Source: Elusimicrobiota bacterium (GTDB lineage: Bacteria; Elusimicrobiota; Elusimicrobia; F11). From it: a stretch of DNA of 64,000 nucleotides. The first letter of the stretch is position 1; the number at the start of each line of letters is the position of its first letter. Location of the stretch: the NCBI GenBank assembly GCA_022072025.1, contig JAJVIP010000006.1, positions 170,087 through 234,086 on the forward strand. The letters are read 5' to 3'. The notes under the pieces are model-generated. The model saw only the letters and a program-made list of their open reading frames with translations. It did not search any database and had not been told where the DNA came from. The position numbers were made by a program, and so were the translations under genes. Below, one piece after another: positions 1-8,867 of this stretch.

Positions 1-1185
1 TATGGTTCTATCGTCAAACAGAATGAGGTTATAGGCAAGGTCAAATATGATCGAAGGTCTCGTGAAACTTCCGCCAAGCGTAAATCCATTCCTCGAGCTC
101 TCAGGATTTCCCGGATCCCATGTCCGCTCGGGAATTGCTCGCGGGTAATAGAAATAGCCGCCTCTAGCTTGCCAAGTATCGTTGAATTGATAATTGGTTC
201 CTAATCCCAAATTCCAAGTGTTATGCCAGTCTCTATCGGTGGGGTTCGTTAATCTCAGAACCGATTGAGGACCCGCACTCTGATCTTTATAGTCGATTGT
301 GGTGTCATCTACCGCTGAATAATCCACCCACTCTCCATCAATCGCAAAGGTCCACTTGCTCGGTTTGTAGGCGTAACCAAGTAGAACTGTTTGAGGGAAC
401 TTAATCACCGTCTCGGCATCGGTCTTATATGATGTCCCGTTAAAAACAAAAGCGGATGCGGCAATTCCGGACAATCCATTTAACTCCAAACTTCCATCTA
501 GAGTGGTGCTCAGCTGGCTACGGTAAGTCAGACCGAATTTGTGCTTTTCTACGGGCGCGTACAAAAGCCCGAAGTCGTATCCCCAAGCACTACCATCTCC
601 CTCAAGCTTCCGATCTCCGTCCGGAGAAGAAGATCCATTAATCGCTGTCACATTTACTTTGCTCTTGAGATCAGCATCAACTAGCCCATAAACCACGCCG
701 GCTCCAAAAGAAATTTTTTCATTGAGTTTATAAGCCACGGTGGGATTAAAATTAACGAGCTGAAGATTTGAATCAGTCGCAACATAACGAAGAGGGCCGG
801 TACCACTCCATTTGGTTTCAAGACCAAAAGGCGAATTAATGCCAAATCCAAATGCCCACTTTTCTCGGAAAGGAGTAGTGAAATAGAAATTTGGTACGAC
901 GGGAGTGAATCCTTCCATGCTAACTTTTGAACCACCAACTGGAGTGTAATCAGAATTGGTGTCATGAATTGCAAAACCGAGCGAGAGATTTGGCCTGTCT
1001 AGTTGAGTCAGTCCGGCAGGATTAAAGTAGATAGCGGAGGGATCATCGGCAGTGGCCACAAACGCATTCCCCATTCCAAGGGCTTTGGTTCCGACAACCT
1101 GGTTGGTGTATCCGCCGGATCCGACGGCCCAAGCCAGATTTATTGGTAACGTGACCAGCAAACCTACCGATAGAAGTTTCCTCAT
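1..1185 (-). CDS. FadL/OmpP1-type outer-membrane transport protein, C-terminus cut by window edge
   Basis: Reading back from 1185 gives 395 codons with no stop before the left edge, so the C-terminus is missing. The ATG follows a strong GGGGGAG ribosome site. Residues 1-20 form a signal peptide ending near AWA. The mature start carries the family signature: a conserved G-T-x-A-L-G-M-G-N-A stretch, then ADDPSAIYFNPAGL, where the NPAG motif is typical of FadL/OmpP1 barrels that carry hydrophobic compounds through the outer membrane. The rest alternates aromatic beta-strands as expected of a 14-strand barrel. About 30-60 residues are probably missing compared with the usual 430-460. Family assignment is secure; the substrate is unknown. 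Confidence 0.9.
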   Translation of the reverse strand, partial: MRKLLSVGLLVTLPINLAWAVGSGGYTNQVVGTKALGMGNAFVATADDPSAIYFNPAGLTQLDRPNLSLGFAIHDTNSDYTPVGGSKVSMEGFTPVVPNFYFTTPFREKWAFGFGINSPFGLETKWSGTGPLRYVATDSNLQLVNFNPTVAYKLNEKISFGAGVVYGLVDADLKSKVNVTAINGSSSPDGDRKLEGDGSAWGYDFGLLYAPVEKHKFGLTYRSQLSTTLDGSLELNGLSGIAASAFVFNGTSYKTDAETVIKFPQTVLLGYAYKPSKWTFAIDGEWVDYSAVDDTTIDYKDQSAGPQSVLRLTNPTDRDWHNTWNLGLGTNYQFNDTWQARGGYFYYPRAIPERTWDPGNPESSRNGFTLGGSFTRPSIIFDLAYNLILFDDRTI

Positions 1186-1434
1186 TATGTCTCCCCCAAT
1201 AAAAGGTGATTTAGATTCGCATATGTCGAACCACGATCATTACCTCAATGAAGCAGTGATTTAAGTGGATTGTCCACAACCGAACCTATTCCACGCATCC
1301 ACTCGGCAGACGACACAATGCGGGATAAAACGTTGTGATTGTGCTTAATTTTCAGGCCTTTTACAACACAGTTGAAGAACTTTTTTCAGGCTGGCATTAC
1401 CAAATCTCAGATGCCTCCGGCCCAAAAAGATTCA

Positions 1435-2199
1435 TCATGGCTTTCCGACGGTAATTTTGTCCGAAATGACTTTTGGCGTCTCTTTATGCGAGGCCCATCT
1501 TTTCAGAAGGTGCCCACAGTACCGCGGTAAAATCAGCCAAGAGTCGATAACTGTGTCTAAAAAATCGGGTGGCCGAGCTCCGGATCGATGCCCGATCAAT
1601 CGATCAAGTTCTTGAATTTTAGCCTTCATCTGTTCCAATTTCTTATCTGTCCTAACGATCGCGTCAATACAAGTTCCACCTTCAACCGAACGGTATACAT
1701 TGAGCATTCCGCGAGTGGCGCTCAAATACCCTTTCGCGATAAATAAATATTCAAAAGAATAATCAGTCAGTTTCTTCTCAAGAAACGAGTCAATTTGCTC
1801 ATTGCTTAATTCGAGCCCAGGCAAGTGAAAACGCATAAGAAAGTTCTCTGGGTTTTCTCTGATCTCTAAACGAACATCCAACCAGGGAATACCATACGAT
1901 TCGGTCCATCGTTTTATCGACTCGAATGCTTGCACCATTGCCACGGGATCATCAACATCGTGATGGAAGATTAAATTCGACTGTGAATTAAGAGGATCAT
2001 TGCCCAGTAGATTCTTTGGCGGTTTTCCTTTGGATTTATTCAAAACAATGGAAATAACAACCATTGGAACAAGAATGACTGCCAAGAGAAACAAACTCTG
2101 TATCCATGGCACCAAAGATTCGGGGACAGGCCCCATACCCCATTCGTGGGCACGTAGGCAAATAGTTCTAATAAACTCTAACGTAAATACCTCTTTCAT
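1435..2199 (-). CDS. Hypothetical protein with one membrane helix
   Basis: A 254-residue protein that I do not recognise. Residues about 31-54 form one hydrophobic helix (LFLLAVILVPMVVISIVL) followed by a Lys-rich stop-transfer segment, so most of the protein probably faces the cytoplasm. Residues 75-215 look like a soluble alpha/beta domain and end in a short heptad-like stretch near residue 190. The ATG at 2199 has no clear Shine-Dalgarno sequence. It lies between the GH26-like gene and the FadL-like gene on the same strand, with gaps of 144 and 249 bases, so it need not share their transcript. Confidence 0.6.
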   Translation of the reverse strand: MKEVFTLEFIRTICLRAHEWGMGPVPESLVPWIQSLFLLAVILVPMVVISIVLNKSKGKPPKNLLGNDPLNSQSNLIFHHDVDDPVAMVQAFESIKRWTESYGIPWLDVRLEIRENPENFLMRFHLPGLELSNEQIDSFLEKKLTDYSFEYLFIAKGYLSATRGMLNVYRSVEGGTCIDAIVRTDKKLEQMKAKIQELDRLIGHRSGARPPDFLDTVIDSWLILPRYCGHLLKRWASHKETPKVISDKITVGKP

Positions 2200-2343
2200 A
2201 ATTCAACTCATTTTATCCTTCTTCAATATTTCCAATGTAAATCTTTCATCAAGCCAATGTAAATTCACAATATACAGCCACTCAACGATGACGGGCTATT
2301 TCCTCTAAAAGAAGAAACCACATGGGCGACAGAGACAGGAGTT

Positions 2344-3336
2344 CTACTTCTGAAATTCCAGTTGCCGATAAAGGTCGAACGAAGATTTTAAGTACCGATC
2401 TTTTGAAATCTCACTGATCCAATTCGCTTTAATCTTATCGTTTGATTGAACTCTCGTATCCCCCCATCCCTTCGACTCAAATAAAGGAATTTTGTCCCAG
2501 TCACAATTGATGTAGGCAACTGCCTTCACTTTATTTTCTCGAATGAAATTAAAGAAGGGTACGAACCATTTTTCCCACGCCTGATCACTTTTGCTTGTCG
2601 ACAAGAACCATGGACTCGCTTCAGCAATCATTAAAGGCTTACCATGCTTCTCCGCCATCTGCGCGAACGAGTTCATTTCCTCATGAGGTTGAACAAAATA
2701 CGTAATTGCAAACCAGTCCACATAGTCGTCGCCAGGATACCAGTCAGAATGTGGCCGTGTAACTTTGTCGGCATACGAGTGCCAAACGTAAGCGACATTG
2801 CTGATCCCCATCCTTCGGAATCGATCCACAATGTAACGATAGGCTCGAGTATATTTCTCCGGCTCATAGCCATTATCCGGATAGTCAAATTCATAGCCAA
2901 TGCGAAGATAAACAGGCCGCTTTACGGATTTAATCCAATTACCAATTCGGTCGAGACTTTGATCTACGTCGCCGCTATAGACTTTTTCCTCCATGTCAAC
3001 CATGTAAATCGCCATAAGGATAGCTGTGTTCGGATACTGATCGATTAGCATTTGAGCATGCTGGATGCCGCCCCCATTGTCGTCGGCGGAATCTAATCCT
3101 TCGGCGAATTCTGCGGACGTATAGACGGACAGGCCGCCCGGAATTATCCTTACCTTTTCCATATAGGCAGAAATGTTCTGAACATCCTGGCCAACAATCA
3201 GCAATATCTTCCCCTTGGGCGGAAGAAATACAGACTCATGATTGCCGGCCGAAACCGGAAAAAAACAGGAAAAAATAATTGTTAGCGGCAGAAGGAATCC
3301 CTTGCCAATGACTCTCAAATACGAATTGATCTTCAA
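2344..3336 (-). CDS. Secreted GH26-like glycoside hydrolase
   Basis: Chosen start is TTG at 3336: it has GAGGAG nine bases upstream and opens straight into a signal peptide (residues 1-30, MKINSYLRVIGKG then a hydrophobic core ending VSA). A longer reading from 3519 would overlap the PorV-like gene and put about 60 unlikely residues before the signal. The 330-residue product has the glycosidase TIM-barrel pattern of family GH26: a strand ending YLRIGYEFD, with Glu149 as probable acid/base, the WYPGDDYVDWFAITYF strand, and MIAEAS with Glu239 as probable nucleophile. Known GH26 enzymes cut beta-mannans and related glucans; substrate here is not known. It follows the PorV-like gene by 112 bases and may belong to the same surface cluster. 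Confidence 0.75.
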   Translation of the reverse strand: MKINSYLRVIGKGFLLPLTIIFSCFFPVSAGNHESVFLPPKGKILLIVGQDVQNISAYMEKVRIIPGGLSVYTSAEFAEGLDSADDNGGGIQHAQMLIDQYPNTAILMAIYMVDMEEKVYSGDVDQSLDRIGNWIKSVKRPVYLRIGYEFDYPDNGYEPEKYTRAYRYIVDRFRRMGISNVAYVWHSYADKVTRPHSDWYPGDDYVDWFAITYFVQPHEEMNSFAQMAEKHGKPLMIAEASPWFLSTSKSDQAWEKWFVPFFNFIRENKVKAVAYINCDWDKIPLFESKGWGDTRVQSNDKIKANWISEISKDRYLKSSFDLYRQLEFQK

Positions 3337-3448
3337 AATCCGCGTCTCCTCATAAAAAATCAGGGGTCCAGCCGCGCCCCCTAACCAAACGCGATGAAAC
3401 CCCAAAAATAATTTAGACGAATTTTTGTCACGGCTAAGCTGCCGCGAG

Positions 3449-4372
3449 CTAAAAACCCAAGGATAACGAGACCCGATGGGTTGAACCAATATCGCCAAAG
3501 GGAACAAACCCGTAATCAAAGCTCATCTTCTTCAAATTAAATCCGGCTCCGAAGGAGGCACCGGTGAAACCGTCGACATCTCCAGGCGTCTTTGAGTTGT
3601 ACCCAGCACGAGCGGCGATGGAAATATCCTGACCGACAGGAATGAGATACTCGGTTCCAATCGCGCCGTATGGTTCGTTGTCGCGTGGAAATCCAATGTC
3701 GGCGCCCAACAGCAATTTTTTAGAGACTTGAAGCCCGCTGCCGATTTTCAAAAGCAGGGGCAAGTCCTCCGATTTTTCGTCAAACTTTATTTTCCCGCCG
3801 ATATTGGAAGCAGTCAAAGCCAAACGCAGTTTTTCGTTAAAGAAAGCCGGCGACAATAATCCAACATCAATAGCGCCTGTCTCCGCCGAATCAATGACTT
3901 TTGATTGGACAAACTTTGCCGCAAGGCCAACCGACAACCCGCCGACAGACCTGGCATACCCAAGACTCACGGCGAGGTCCTTCGGTTCGAAGCCGCCTGT
4001 TTCGAATCCGGAATCGTCCCGTCCTGTTAAGGTTCCTGCCGACATATATTGTGCCCCAATTCCGATAGATGATTTCTCTCCGGAATGCACAAATGCCCCG
4101 TAATGGAAATTGGAGGATTCCAAATAAGACGCATGCATCAGCGAAAGCGAATTTCTCTCGACTTGTCTAAGAGCCGCAGGGTTCCAATAGAGAGCGGTTG
4201 CATCATCGGCAAGTGCGGAGTAGGCCTCGCCCATTCCCACCGCCCGCGCCCCAACACCCAATTTCAGAAATCCTGCTGCGGTCGTTCCTTTCGACGACGT
4301 GCCAAAATTGCCTGCTGAACCCAGGGCAGGACAAACAAGGGCGACGATGAGAAGGCCGATTCGAGCTCTCAT
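3449..4372 (-). CDS. PorV/PorQ-like outer-membrane beta-barrel protein (UPF0164-type)
   Basis: A 307-residue protein with a signal peptide (cleavage near GSA, residue 20), then the family hallmark GVGARAVGMGEAYSALADDA and YWNPAAL close to the N-terminus, and regularly spaced barrel strands to a terminal Phe (LSLGF). PorV-like proteins are FadL-related barrels; in Bacteroidota PorV carries proteins with a C-terminal sorting domain to the surface attachment complex of the type IX system. The ATG overlaps the stop of the upstream gene by four bases (ATGA), so the two are translationally coupled. The upstream product ends in a FlgD-Ig-like domain, fitting a carrier-cargo pair, although no other type IX gene is visible here. 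Confidence 0.85.
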   Translation of the reverse strand: MRARIGLLIVALVCPALGSAGNFGTSSKGTTAAGFLKLGVGARAVGMGEAYSALADDATALYWNPAALRQVERNSLSLMHASYLESSNFHYGAFVHSGEKSSIGIGAQYMSAGTLTGRDDSGFETGGFEPKDLAVSLGYARSVGGLSVGLAAKFVQSKVIDSAETGAIDVGLLSPAFFNEKLRLALTASNIGGKIKFDEKSEDLPLLLKIGSGLQVSKKLLLGADIGFPRDNEPYGAIGTEYLIPVGQDISIAARAGYNSKTPGDVDGFTGASFGAGFNLKKMSFDYGFVPFGDIGSTHRVSLSLGF

Positions 4373-5862
4373 CGCTGAATGGCCACCTTAATATTCTTTT
4401 TACCGCCATTTCCTTCTATCAATGCGACGTAAACGCCGCTCGCCACGTCCTCGCCGAAGTTGTTCTTTCCGTTCCACGGCGCCTGACCTGCGCTATCTGC
4501 GGTCAGTTCTCTCAGCAGTTCGCCGGTTAGCGTATAGATTTTGATTTTTGATTCCACCGGGATGTCAGAGAAGGTCATCTCCATGTGGCCCTTCGACGGC
4601 CGGAAAGGATTCGGATACGCTCTGACGTTATTTGGAGAATCGGTTGGTGATATGGGACTAACTGGTGCCGAAACGAATCGGGCCAGTCTTACCTTGTTAT
4701 TAGGGTAAAGTGCATTGCTGAAGGCGATCACCGGATTTCCCTTTGAATCGATAGCGATATCCGAATAAGCAACCTCTTCACCAACGCTTTCGATCGTTTG
4801 TATAACCCATTTTCCGTCCTCCTTACGGGCATATTTGAGGACCTTATTCAGCGGATCATGATAAACGACATGAGGAATCCTCAGTTGATCTACCGCCAGT
4901 GAAACATCGACATAAGAATTACCTGTGCTGATTCCAACCGAATCAATCATCTCTGCCGAAAAGATCTTGTCGCTGGATTGATCAAGATTGTTTGTCGCAT
5001 ACTTTATGGTTCCCTGTGATCGGTCAACAAAGACGATATGGTCCCGTTCATCTTGATCCAAAACAAAGTCAACAGAAAAAGTACCCTCGCTAATAACGTC
5101 AACTTTGTCGCTCGCCCAAACCGTATTCTCTGGTTCATGTGATAGAAGATATGATCGATCAATCTGAATGTCATCATTGACTGGCGTGGAGGTAATGAAG
5201 TGAGGGCTACCCGATTCGGACACTTCGAGCGAAAGATTGACGTTGAATGGAGAAACATTCACCAGGAATTCAATCTCATCCAACCAACTCATTCCTCCCG
5301 GCCCAAAAGTTCCCTTACGAAGCTTGGTCACTAATCCGGGCGGACCCGGTTCCGAAATAATATTGAAGGCAAAAACGGGATTAGTGCCGGAATCTAATGC
5401 CATCGTTGCGTCGAAAATGGGAAAGAACGTTCTCGACGAACCAGGCACCTCAAAACTGGCCCAACCTGAGTTGGTCTGCCGCAAATACGAAATACCTTTG
5501 AAACTGTCTGGAAGAAAGGCCAGATGAACGTTGTTGGAGGCATCAATCTCAAGAACCGGTGGGTAAAGAGATGCGGAAGACAATATAGTCTCGAACTCCC
5601 ATGTGCCTCCCGCACGATGCGCAAGTCGTGTGATGTTTTCAGTGAACAGATTGTAAAAGAGATACGGGGTATCGTCTGTTTTAAGGGCGAGCGAAGGCCC
5701 ACCAATATAAGAATTCGACATATCTACATCCTCGATCACCCATTTACCTGAGTCAAGGCTGTGAGGAACTGCCAAAGTTGACTTTTCCTCTGCTGCCCCA
5801 AGCATCATTGGTAAGAGCAGTAGTGTCGTAACAGTGATCCAATTCGACCTACATTTTTCCAT
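4369..5862 (-). CDS. Secreted repeat protein with C-terminal FlgD-Ig-like sorting domain
   Basis: A signal peptide of about 24 residues (hydrophobic TTLLLLPMMLGA) is followed by a beta-rich region with recurring elements of the form 'D-x-x-G/N-x-P-x-x-x-F/Y' (for example AVDQLRIPHVVYHD and AIDSKGNPVIAFS), as in BNR/sialidase-like propellers. Residues about 412-497 form a FlgD-Ig-like domain: AYPNPFRP, IKIYTLTGELLREL, WNGKNNFGEDVASGVYVALI. Such tails are used as outer-surface sorting domains in FCB and related bacteria. The ATG at 5862 lies ten bases after AAGGAGG; a TTG at 5865 is the alternative. It overlaps the PorV-like gene by four bases. Enzymatic function, if any, is not visible. Confidence 0.8.
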   Translation of the reverse strand: MEKCRSNWITVTTLLLLPMMLGAAEEKSTLAVPHSLDSGKWVIEDVDMSNSYIGGPSLALKTDDTPYLFYNLFTENITRLAHRAGGTWEFETILSSASLYPPVLEIDASNNVHLAFLPDSFKGISYLRQTNSGWASFEVPGSSRTFFPIFDATMALDSGTNPVFAFNIISEPGPPGLVTKLRKGTFGPGGMSWLDEIEFLVNVSPFNVNLSLEVSESGSPHFITSTPVNDDIQIDRSYLLSHEPENTVWASDKVDVISEGTFSVDFVLDQDERDHIVFVDRSQGTIKYATNNLDQSSDKIFSAEMIDSVGISTGNSYVDVSLAVDQLRIPHVVYHDPLNKVLKYARKEDGKWVIQTIESVGEEVAYSDIAIDSKGNPVIAFSNALYPNNKVRLARFVSAPVSPISPTDSPNNVRAYPNPFRPSKGHMEMTFSDIPVESKIKIYTLTGELLRELTADSAGQAPWNGKNNFGEDVASGVYVALIEGNGGKKNIKVAIQR

Positions 5863-6170
5863 CAAATTACTTCCTCCTTTCGATTTCCATCAAAGCTGCT
5901 AGGCAACAGATCCGCCTATCGATATGGGTTCGATGACTGCTTGGGTGGCGGATCAAGGACAAGCAATGCTTGCTTCGTTTCATCACGCATCCTCGAATCA
6001 GGATGACCCTTGGCAATATTCTTGATTACTTTTTTGCGATTTGATTTTTCGAAGCCTTCCTTAGTGGACAAGTTCTTGTTACGAATTGGCTAAGTTGATC
6101 AGAATCAAAAAGGTGCCAAGCTTGGGCCAGATAGCTGTCAGCGTAAGACCTGATGATTTTTTCATCGTGT
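5863..6170. other. Intergenic region, no gene found
   Basis: About 300 bases between the FlgD-Ig protein gene and the membrane protein gene. The minus strand holds two short stop-free stretches in different frames that could be a decayed reading frame (one includes the peptide GHPDSRMRDETKQALL), but neither has a start with a ribosome site. The AAGGAGG of the next gene lies at its left end. I see no terminator with a clear U-tract. Confidence 0.4.
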
Positions 6171-6752
6171 TCATCCGCCGTTTTCAGTAAATACGGATTT
6201 TAAAAGATGAACGATGGATATTGAAGTGAATCCAAAGAACCCTCCCGCATGAAATAGCGCGGGCCCATAACTGAAAATTTCAAAAACGCTCAATTTGTTA
6301 TTAACGATGAAAACAAGCACAACAAAAACGATTCCAAATCCCAAACCACTAATGATGCCAACTTTGGTAGAGTTGCCGAGCCATTGCTTGATTCGAGGAT
6401 GGGATCTAAACCATCCTACAAGTCGCATTAGTCGGGGGAATCTTCGCTCCAGGTAGCCGAAGAAATCCGACCTCTGGGCCACGAAGCCGCAAATCAGCCC
6501 AAAAATAAATATAACTACGAGGAAAAACGTGTTAAGAATCTCGAGCATGACAAACATAATGGCTGATACCTCGAATTGCCAGCCAGGGATCCCAACAACA
6601 AGCGCCAAGAAAATGGAAAGAATCCCAAGATACAAGTAGCTGATTGCTGAGATTTTCAAGCCGATCCAAATTGCCCGTCCAAGCGTCCGTGCGGGATTTT
6701 CGATTCCGTTATTTGAGGCAATCGGAGAAAACAAATGTTTAAGATTACTCAC
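6171..6752 (-). CDS. Small polytopic membrane protein, last gene of the giant-protein unit
   Basis: A 193-residue protein with four or five hydrophobic helices (segments centred near residues 30, 60, 80, 130 and 165) and a basic loop (RRFPRLMRLVGWFRSHPRIKQW). The start is taken as GTG at 6752: its GTGAGTAA overlaps the stop of the upstream CC/CGQW gene and a GAGG lies just before. An ATG at 6773 is possible. The same frame stays open far upstream through the CC/CGQW gene, but that part reads as low-complexity Ser/Arg/Pro-rich sequence and is unlikely to be the real N-terminus. Family not recognised; the coupling suggests a role with the toxin/immunity-like cluster. Confidence 0.65.
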   Translation of the reverse strand: MSNLKHLFSPIASNNGIENPARTLGRAIWIGLKISAISYLYLGILSIFLALVVGIPGWQFEVSAIMFVMLEILNTFFLVVIFIFGLICGFVAQRSDFFGYLERRFPRLMRLVGWFRSHPRIKQWLGNSTKVGIISGLGFGIVFVVLVFIVNNKLSVFEIFSYGPALFHAGGFFGFTSISIVHLLKSVFTENGG

Positions 6753-7278
6753 GTTCCTCTTCAAACTCTGCATTAGGGAACTTCCGCCTGGCCTCCTCCG
6801 CGGAGGAAAGCTTTCGATATGATGCATCTCCCTCGTAGAGAATTGCGTAGTTTCGGAGCCAGAATTGTCCACATTGGGAGCATCGACAAAGGACGGGATC
6901 ACCATTATGCTCGCCCCGGCAAAGCCATTCAAGAATTGGAGCAAGCTCCTGCCGTTGCTTATCGTCATGAGCGGTGACAGGTTCAAACGGCCCTCGTTCT
7001 GCAATGGAGATGGGTCGAGATTCGCAACATCCCGCCCGTTGGAGGCCGGGAAATTTTGACTCGACCTGAGCGTCTCTGACTTTTGTAAAGGTAGCATCAC
7101 CCATCTTCGAGTTAACGTCTTCTCTCCACATCTGCCCACAGTCCTTGCACTTATAAAATCCTCCATGACCCCCTGATCCCGCGACGAACTTAAGAAGTTT
7201 CTCGAGTTCGTCATGTTCGTGCTCCGTTTCGTCGAAAGGATAGAGGACTTCCTGTCTTGATTGGCAACAATTTCTCAT
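6745..7278 (-). CDS. Tandem four-cysteine CC/CGQW protein, immunity-like
   Basis: The 177-residue product consists of two copies of one domain. Unit 1 has Cys4-Cys5, then KCKDCGQMW (Cys44, Cys47), then VESKFP. Unit 2 has Cys84-Cys85, then RCSQCGQFW (Cys133, Cys136), then ARRKFPNA. The CC pair plus CxxC suggests a structural zinc site. The same domain occurs as two single-unit ORFs nested in the giant gene (10246-10515 and 10576-10845). Small acidic proteins directly after an RHS-like toxin are usually immunity proteins, and the layout W...G-x-x-x...A-x-x-KF resembles the Imm27 type, but that is recall, not a search. It is followed by a membrane protein whose GTG overlaps the stop. No strong ribosome site precedes the ATG. 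Confidence 0.8.
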   Translation of the reverse strand: MRNCCQSRQEVLYPFDETEHEHDELEKLLKFVAGSGGHGGFYKCKDCGQMWREDVNSKMGDATFTKVRDAQVESKFPGLQRAGCCESRPISIAERGPFEPVTAHDDKQRQELAPILEWLCRGEHNGDPVLCRCSQCGQFWLRNYAILYEGDASYRKLSSAEEARRKFPNAEFEEERE

Positions 7279-7323
7279 CCAAATCCATCCATTATTATTG
7301 AGAATAACATTACCGAAATTCGC

Positions 7324-7806
7324 TCATGCCACTCCAATGAAGCTAATGTCAGCGGGGAACCGAGGCAATTGCTCCTCGATTACTTTCTCAATCTCCATCA
7401 TAAGTTCGTTTAGTCGAGGCTGGAGCTGACTATATATTTCCGCATAATTAAGTGGCTTAGGCTTATTGCCAACACCACGGACAAGATCCCGCATTTCATT
7501 GGTTATTCGACGAACATCGACTACCTGGCGATTCCATTCTTCATTGAAAAATGTCGGTTTCCGATGGGCATGATCACCAACGTTCGCCGTGATTGTCAGC
7601 GCCCGTTCCGATTCTTGAGCATTCCCGCAAAGGCAAAAAGCGTTGAGGGAATATCGGTAATCTACGTTGAACAGAAATCTAAATTGTCTCCAAATTTGAG
7701 CTAATTTTCTTGATCGACGAAAATTTCTGATTGGGGGAAGTTCATTGGTACGGCTGATTATCCAATCAAACAACCGCCCCAATAATTGATCACCTACCCA
7801 CAACAT
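7324..7806 (-). CDS. Hypothetical cytoplasmic protein downstream of the giant gene
   Basis: A 160-residue protein, family not recognised. The N-terminal third is basic (Arg-rich, RNFRRSRKLAQIWRQFRF); a short FCLCGN element lies at about residue 57; the C-terminal third is helical and acidic (LNELMMEIEKVIEEQL). Its ATG overlaps the stop codon of the TolB-like gene by one base (TAATG), showing translational coupling. Position among the genes after a polymorphic-toxin-like giant makes an immunity or accessory role possible, but nothing in the sequence proves it. Confidence 0.6.
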   Translation of the reverse strand: MLWVGDQLLGRLFDWIISRTNELPPIRNFRRSRKLAQIWRQFRFLFNVDYRYSLNAFCLCGNAQESERALTITANVGDHAHRKPTFFNEEWNRQVVDVRRITNEMRDLVRGVGNKPKPLNYAEIYSQLQPRLNELMMEIEKVIEEQLPRFPADISFIGVA

Positions 7807-8867
7807 TAATGCTTTGTTACCGCAGATTTCGAAATGGATTCATTTAATTCTTTCTGAATCGCACGGAGATCCACTTCGCGGCCCTCGAGCAAGGTTTTAA
7901 CGATAGGTTCGCAATCCAAAATCGGCTCGTTCTTCGGAGGATGCCACCATTGATACCCGCTTACAATACCTCCCGTGTGGAGGAGTTTTCTCTTGCCCGA
8001 ATTAACGTTCCACGCAATATATTCCTGAGGAATGGAGGTAGTATCAGTTCTTAATCGCGTTCCAATCCATTCGCCGTCAGGTGAAAAAGTTAGTAACTCA
8101 AAAAAAGCCCAAAATGGAACAAATGAACTGCGTCGTTTCAACTGCTTTGATAACCGTTTGATATTTCCACTGGGCAAATCCCAAACGTAAAGCGATTCAT
8201 CAACGAAACCCACATAAGCTATCTTCGACCTGTCCGACGAAATTTCAGTCCACGTCAGAAGCTTTGCCGTAGTGGACATCACTATCTCAAAATTTTGACC
8301 GTCCAACCCTGCTCTGAAGTAACCGAATGTCTCTGGATCACTTGATAGAATTGCTCGAAATACGATTTTTTCTCCGTCAGGCTCCCACCGAGGATCACTC
8401 ACACCTTTTGTTATTACACCAGGAAGTTTCATCTGCCAAGCTTCTAATGTATTGACATTGATAATGAGCGGCTCCAACGACGAGACATCTCCTGCTCCTC
8501 GGGCAACAACAAACTTGCTGTCTGGACTCCAACTGAAATCGAACCCGTGTCTCGCCAGGAGCAAAACCTTTTCGTTATTTCCGCTGATATTGATTACGCG
8601 GAGTTCATGATGTTTTGGATTACCAAAAGTCCCCAAGTCGACATCAAATATAATTTGATTCCCATCTGGTGAAAGTTTACCTTCTCCAAATAATTCGTCC
8701 TTTGCTGGCTTTTTTACTAAAACCTTTTTTCGCCCTGTCGCATCTAAAATGGCGGTTCCGGTTACTAATTTCCCTTGTATTTTGGCGCTACCACTCCCTC
8801 CAAAAACCAAACCAGGAAGCACCAACGCATAGGCGAAAATGGCGCAGATTATTGACTTCTTCTTCAT
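7806..8867 (-). CDS. Secreted TolB/PD40-type beta-propeller protein
   Basis: Residues 1-24 are a signal peptide (MKKKSIICAIFAYALVLPGLVFG). The 353-residue product then shows propeller blades with the PD40 signature: KLSPDGNQIIFDVD, FSWSPDSKFVVARG, RWEPDGEKIVFRA, ISSDRSKIAYVG and FSPDGEWIGTRL. TolB-like propellers bind protein partners in the periplasm. The ATG follows the giant gene's TAG stop with no base between, and the ribosome site AAGGA lies inside the end of the giant gene, so its synthesis is tied to the giant's. It could be a periplasmic partner or protector against the giant's second tip. The Cys near residue 330 (LDCEP) is isolated. Confidence 0.75.
   Translation of the reverse strand: MKKKSIICAIFAYALVLPGLVFGGSGSAKIQGKLVTGTAILDATGRKKVLVKKPAKDELFGEGKLSPDGNQIIFDVDLGTFGNPKHHELRVINISGNNEKVLLLARHGFDFSWSPDSKFVVARGAGDVSSLEPLIINVNTLEAWQMKLPGVITKGVSDPRWEPDGEKIVFRAILSSDPETFGYFRAGLDGQNFEIVMSTTAKLLTWTEISSDRSKIAYVGFVDESLYVWDLPSGNIKRLSKQLKRRSSFVPFWAFFELLTFSPDGEWIGTRLRTDTTSIPQEYIAWNVNSGKRKLLHTGGIVSGYQWWHPPKNEPILDCEPIVKTLLEGREVDLRAIQKELNESISKSAVTKH

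Noticed and set aside
1265-1277. GTGGA-TTG-TCCAC inverted repeat upstream of the FadL-like gene
   Set aside because: A five-base stem without a U-tract or second copy; too weak to call a terminator or operator.
3337-3519. Longer start of the GH26-like gene at 3519
   Set aside because: It overlaps the PorV-like gene and buries the signal peptide about 60 residues inside; TTG at 3336 has GAGGAG and begins the signal peptide.
6752-7214. Extended N-terminus (about 154 codons) for the membrane protein at 6171-6752
   Set aside because: The extension overlaps the conserved CC/CGQW gene in another frame and reads as low-complexity sequence; GTGAGTAA at 6752 gives a better coupled start.
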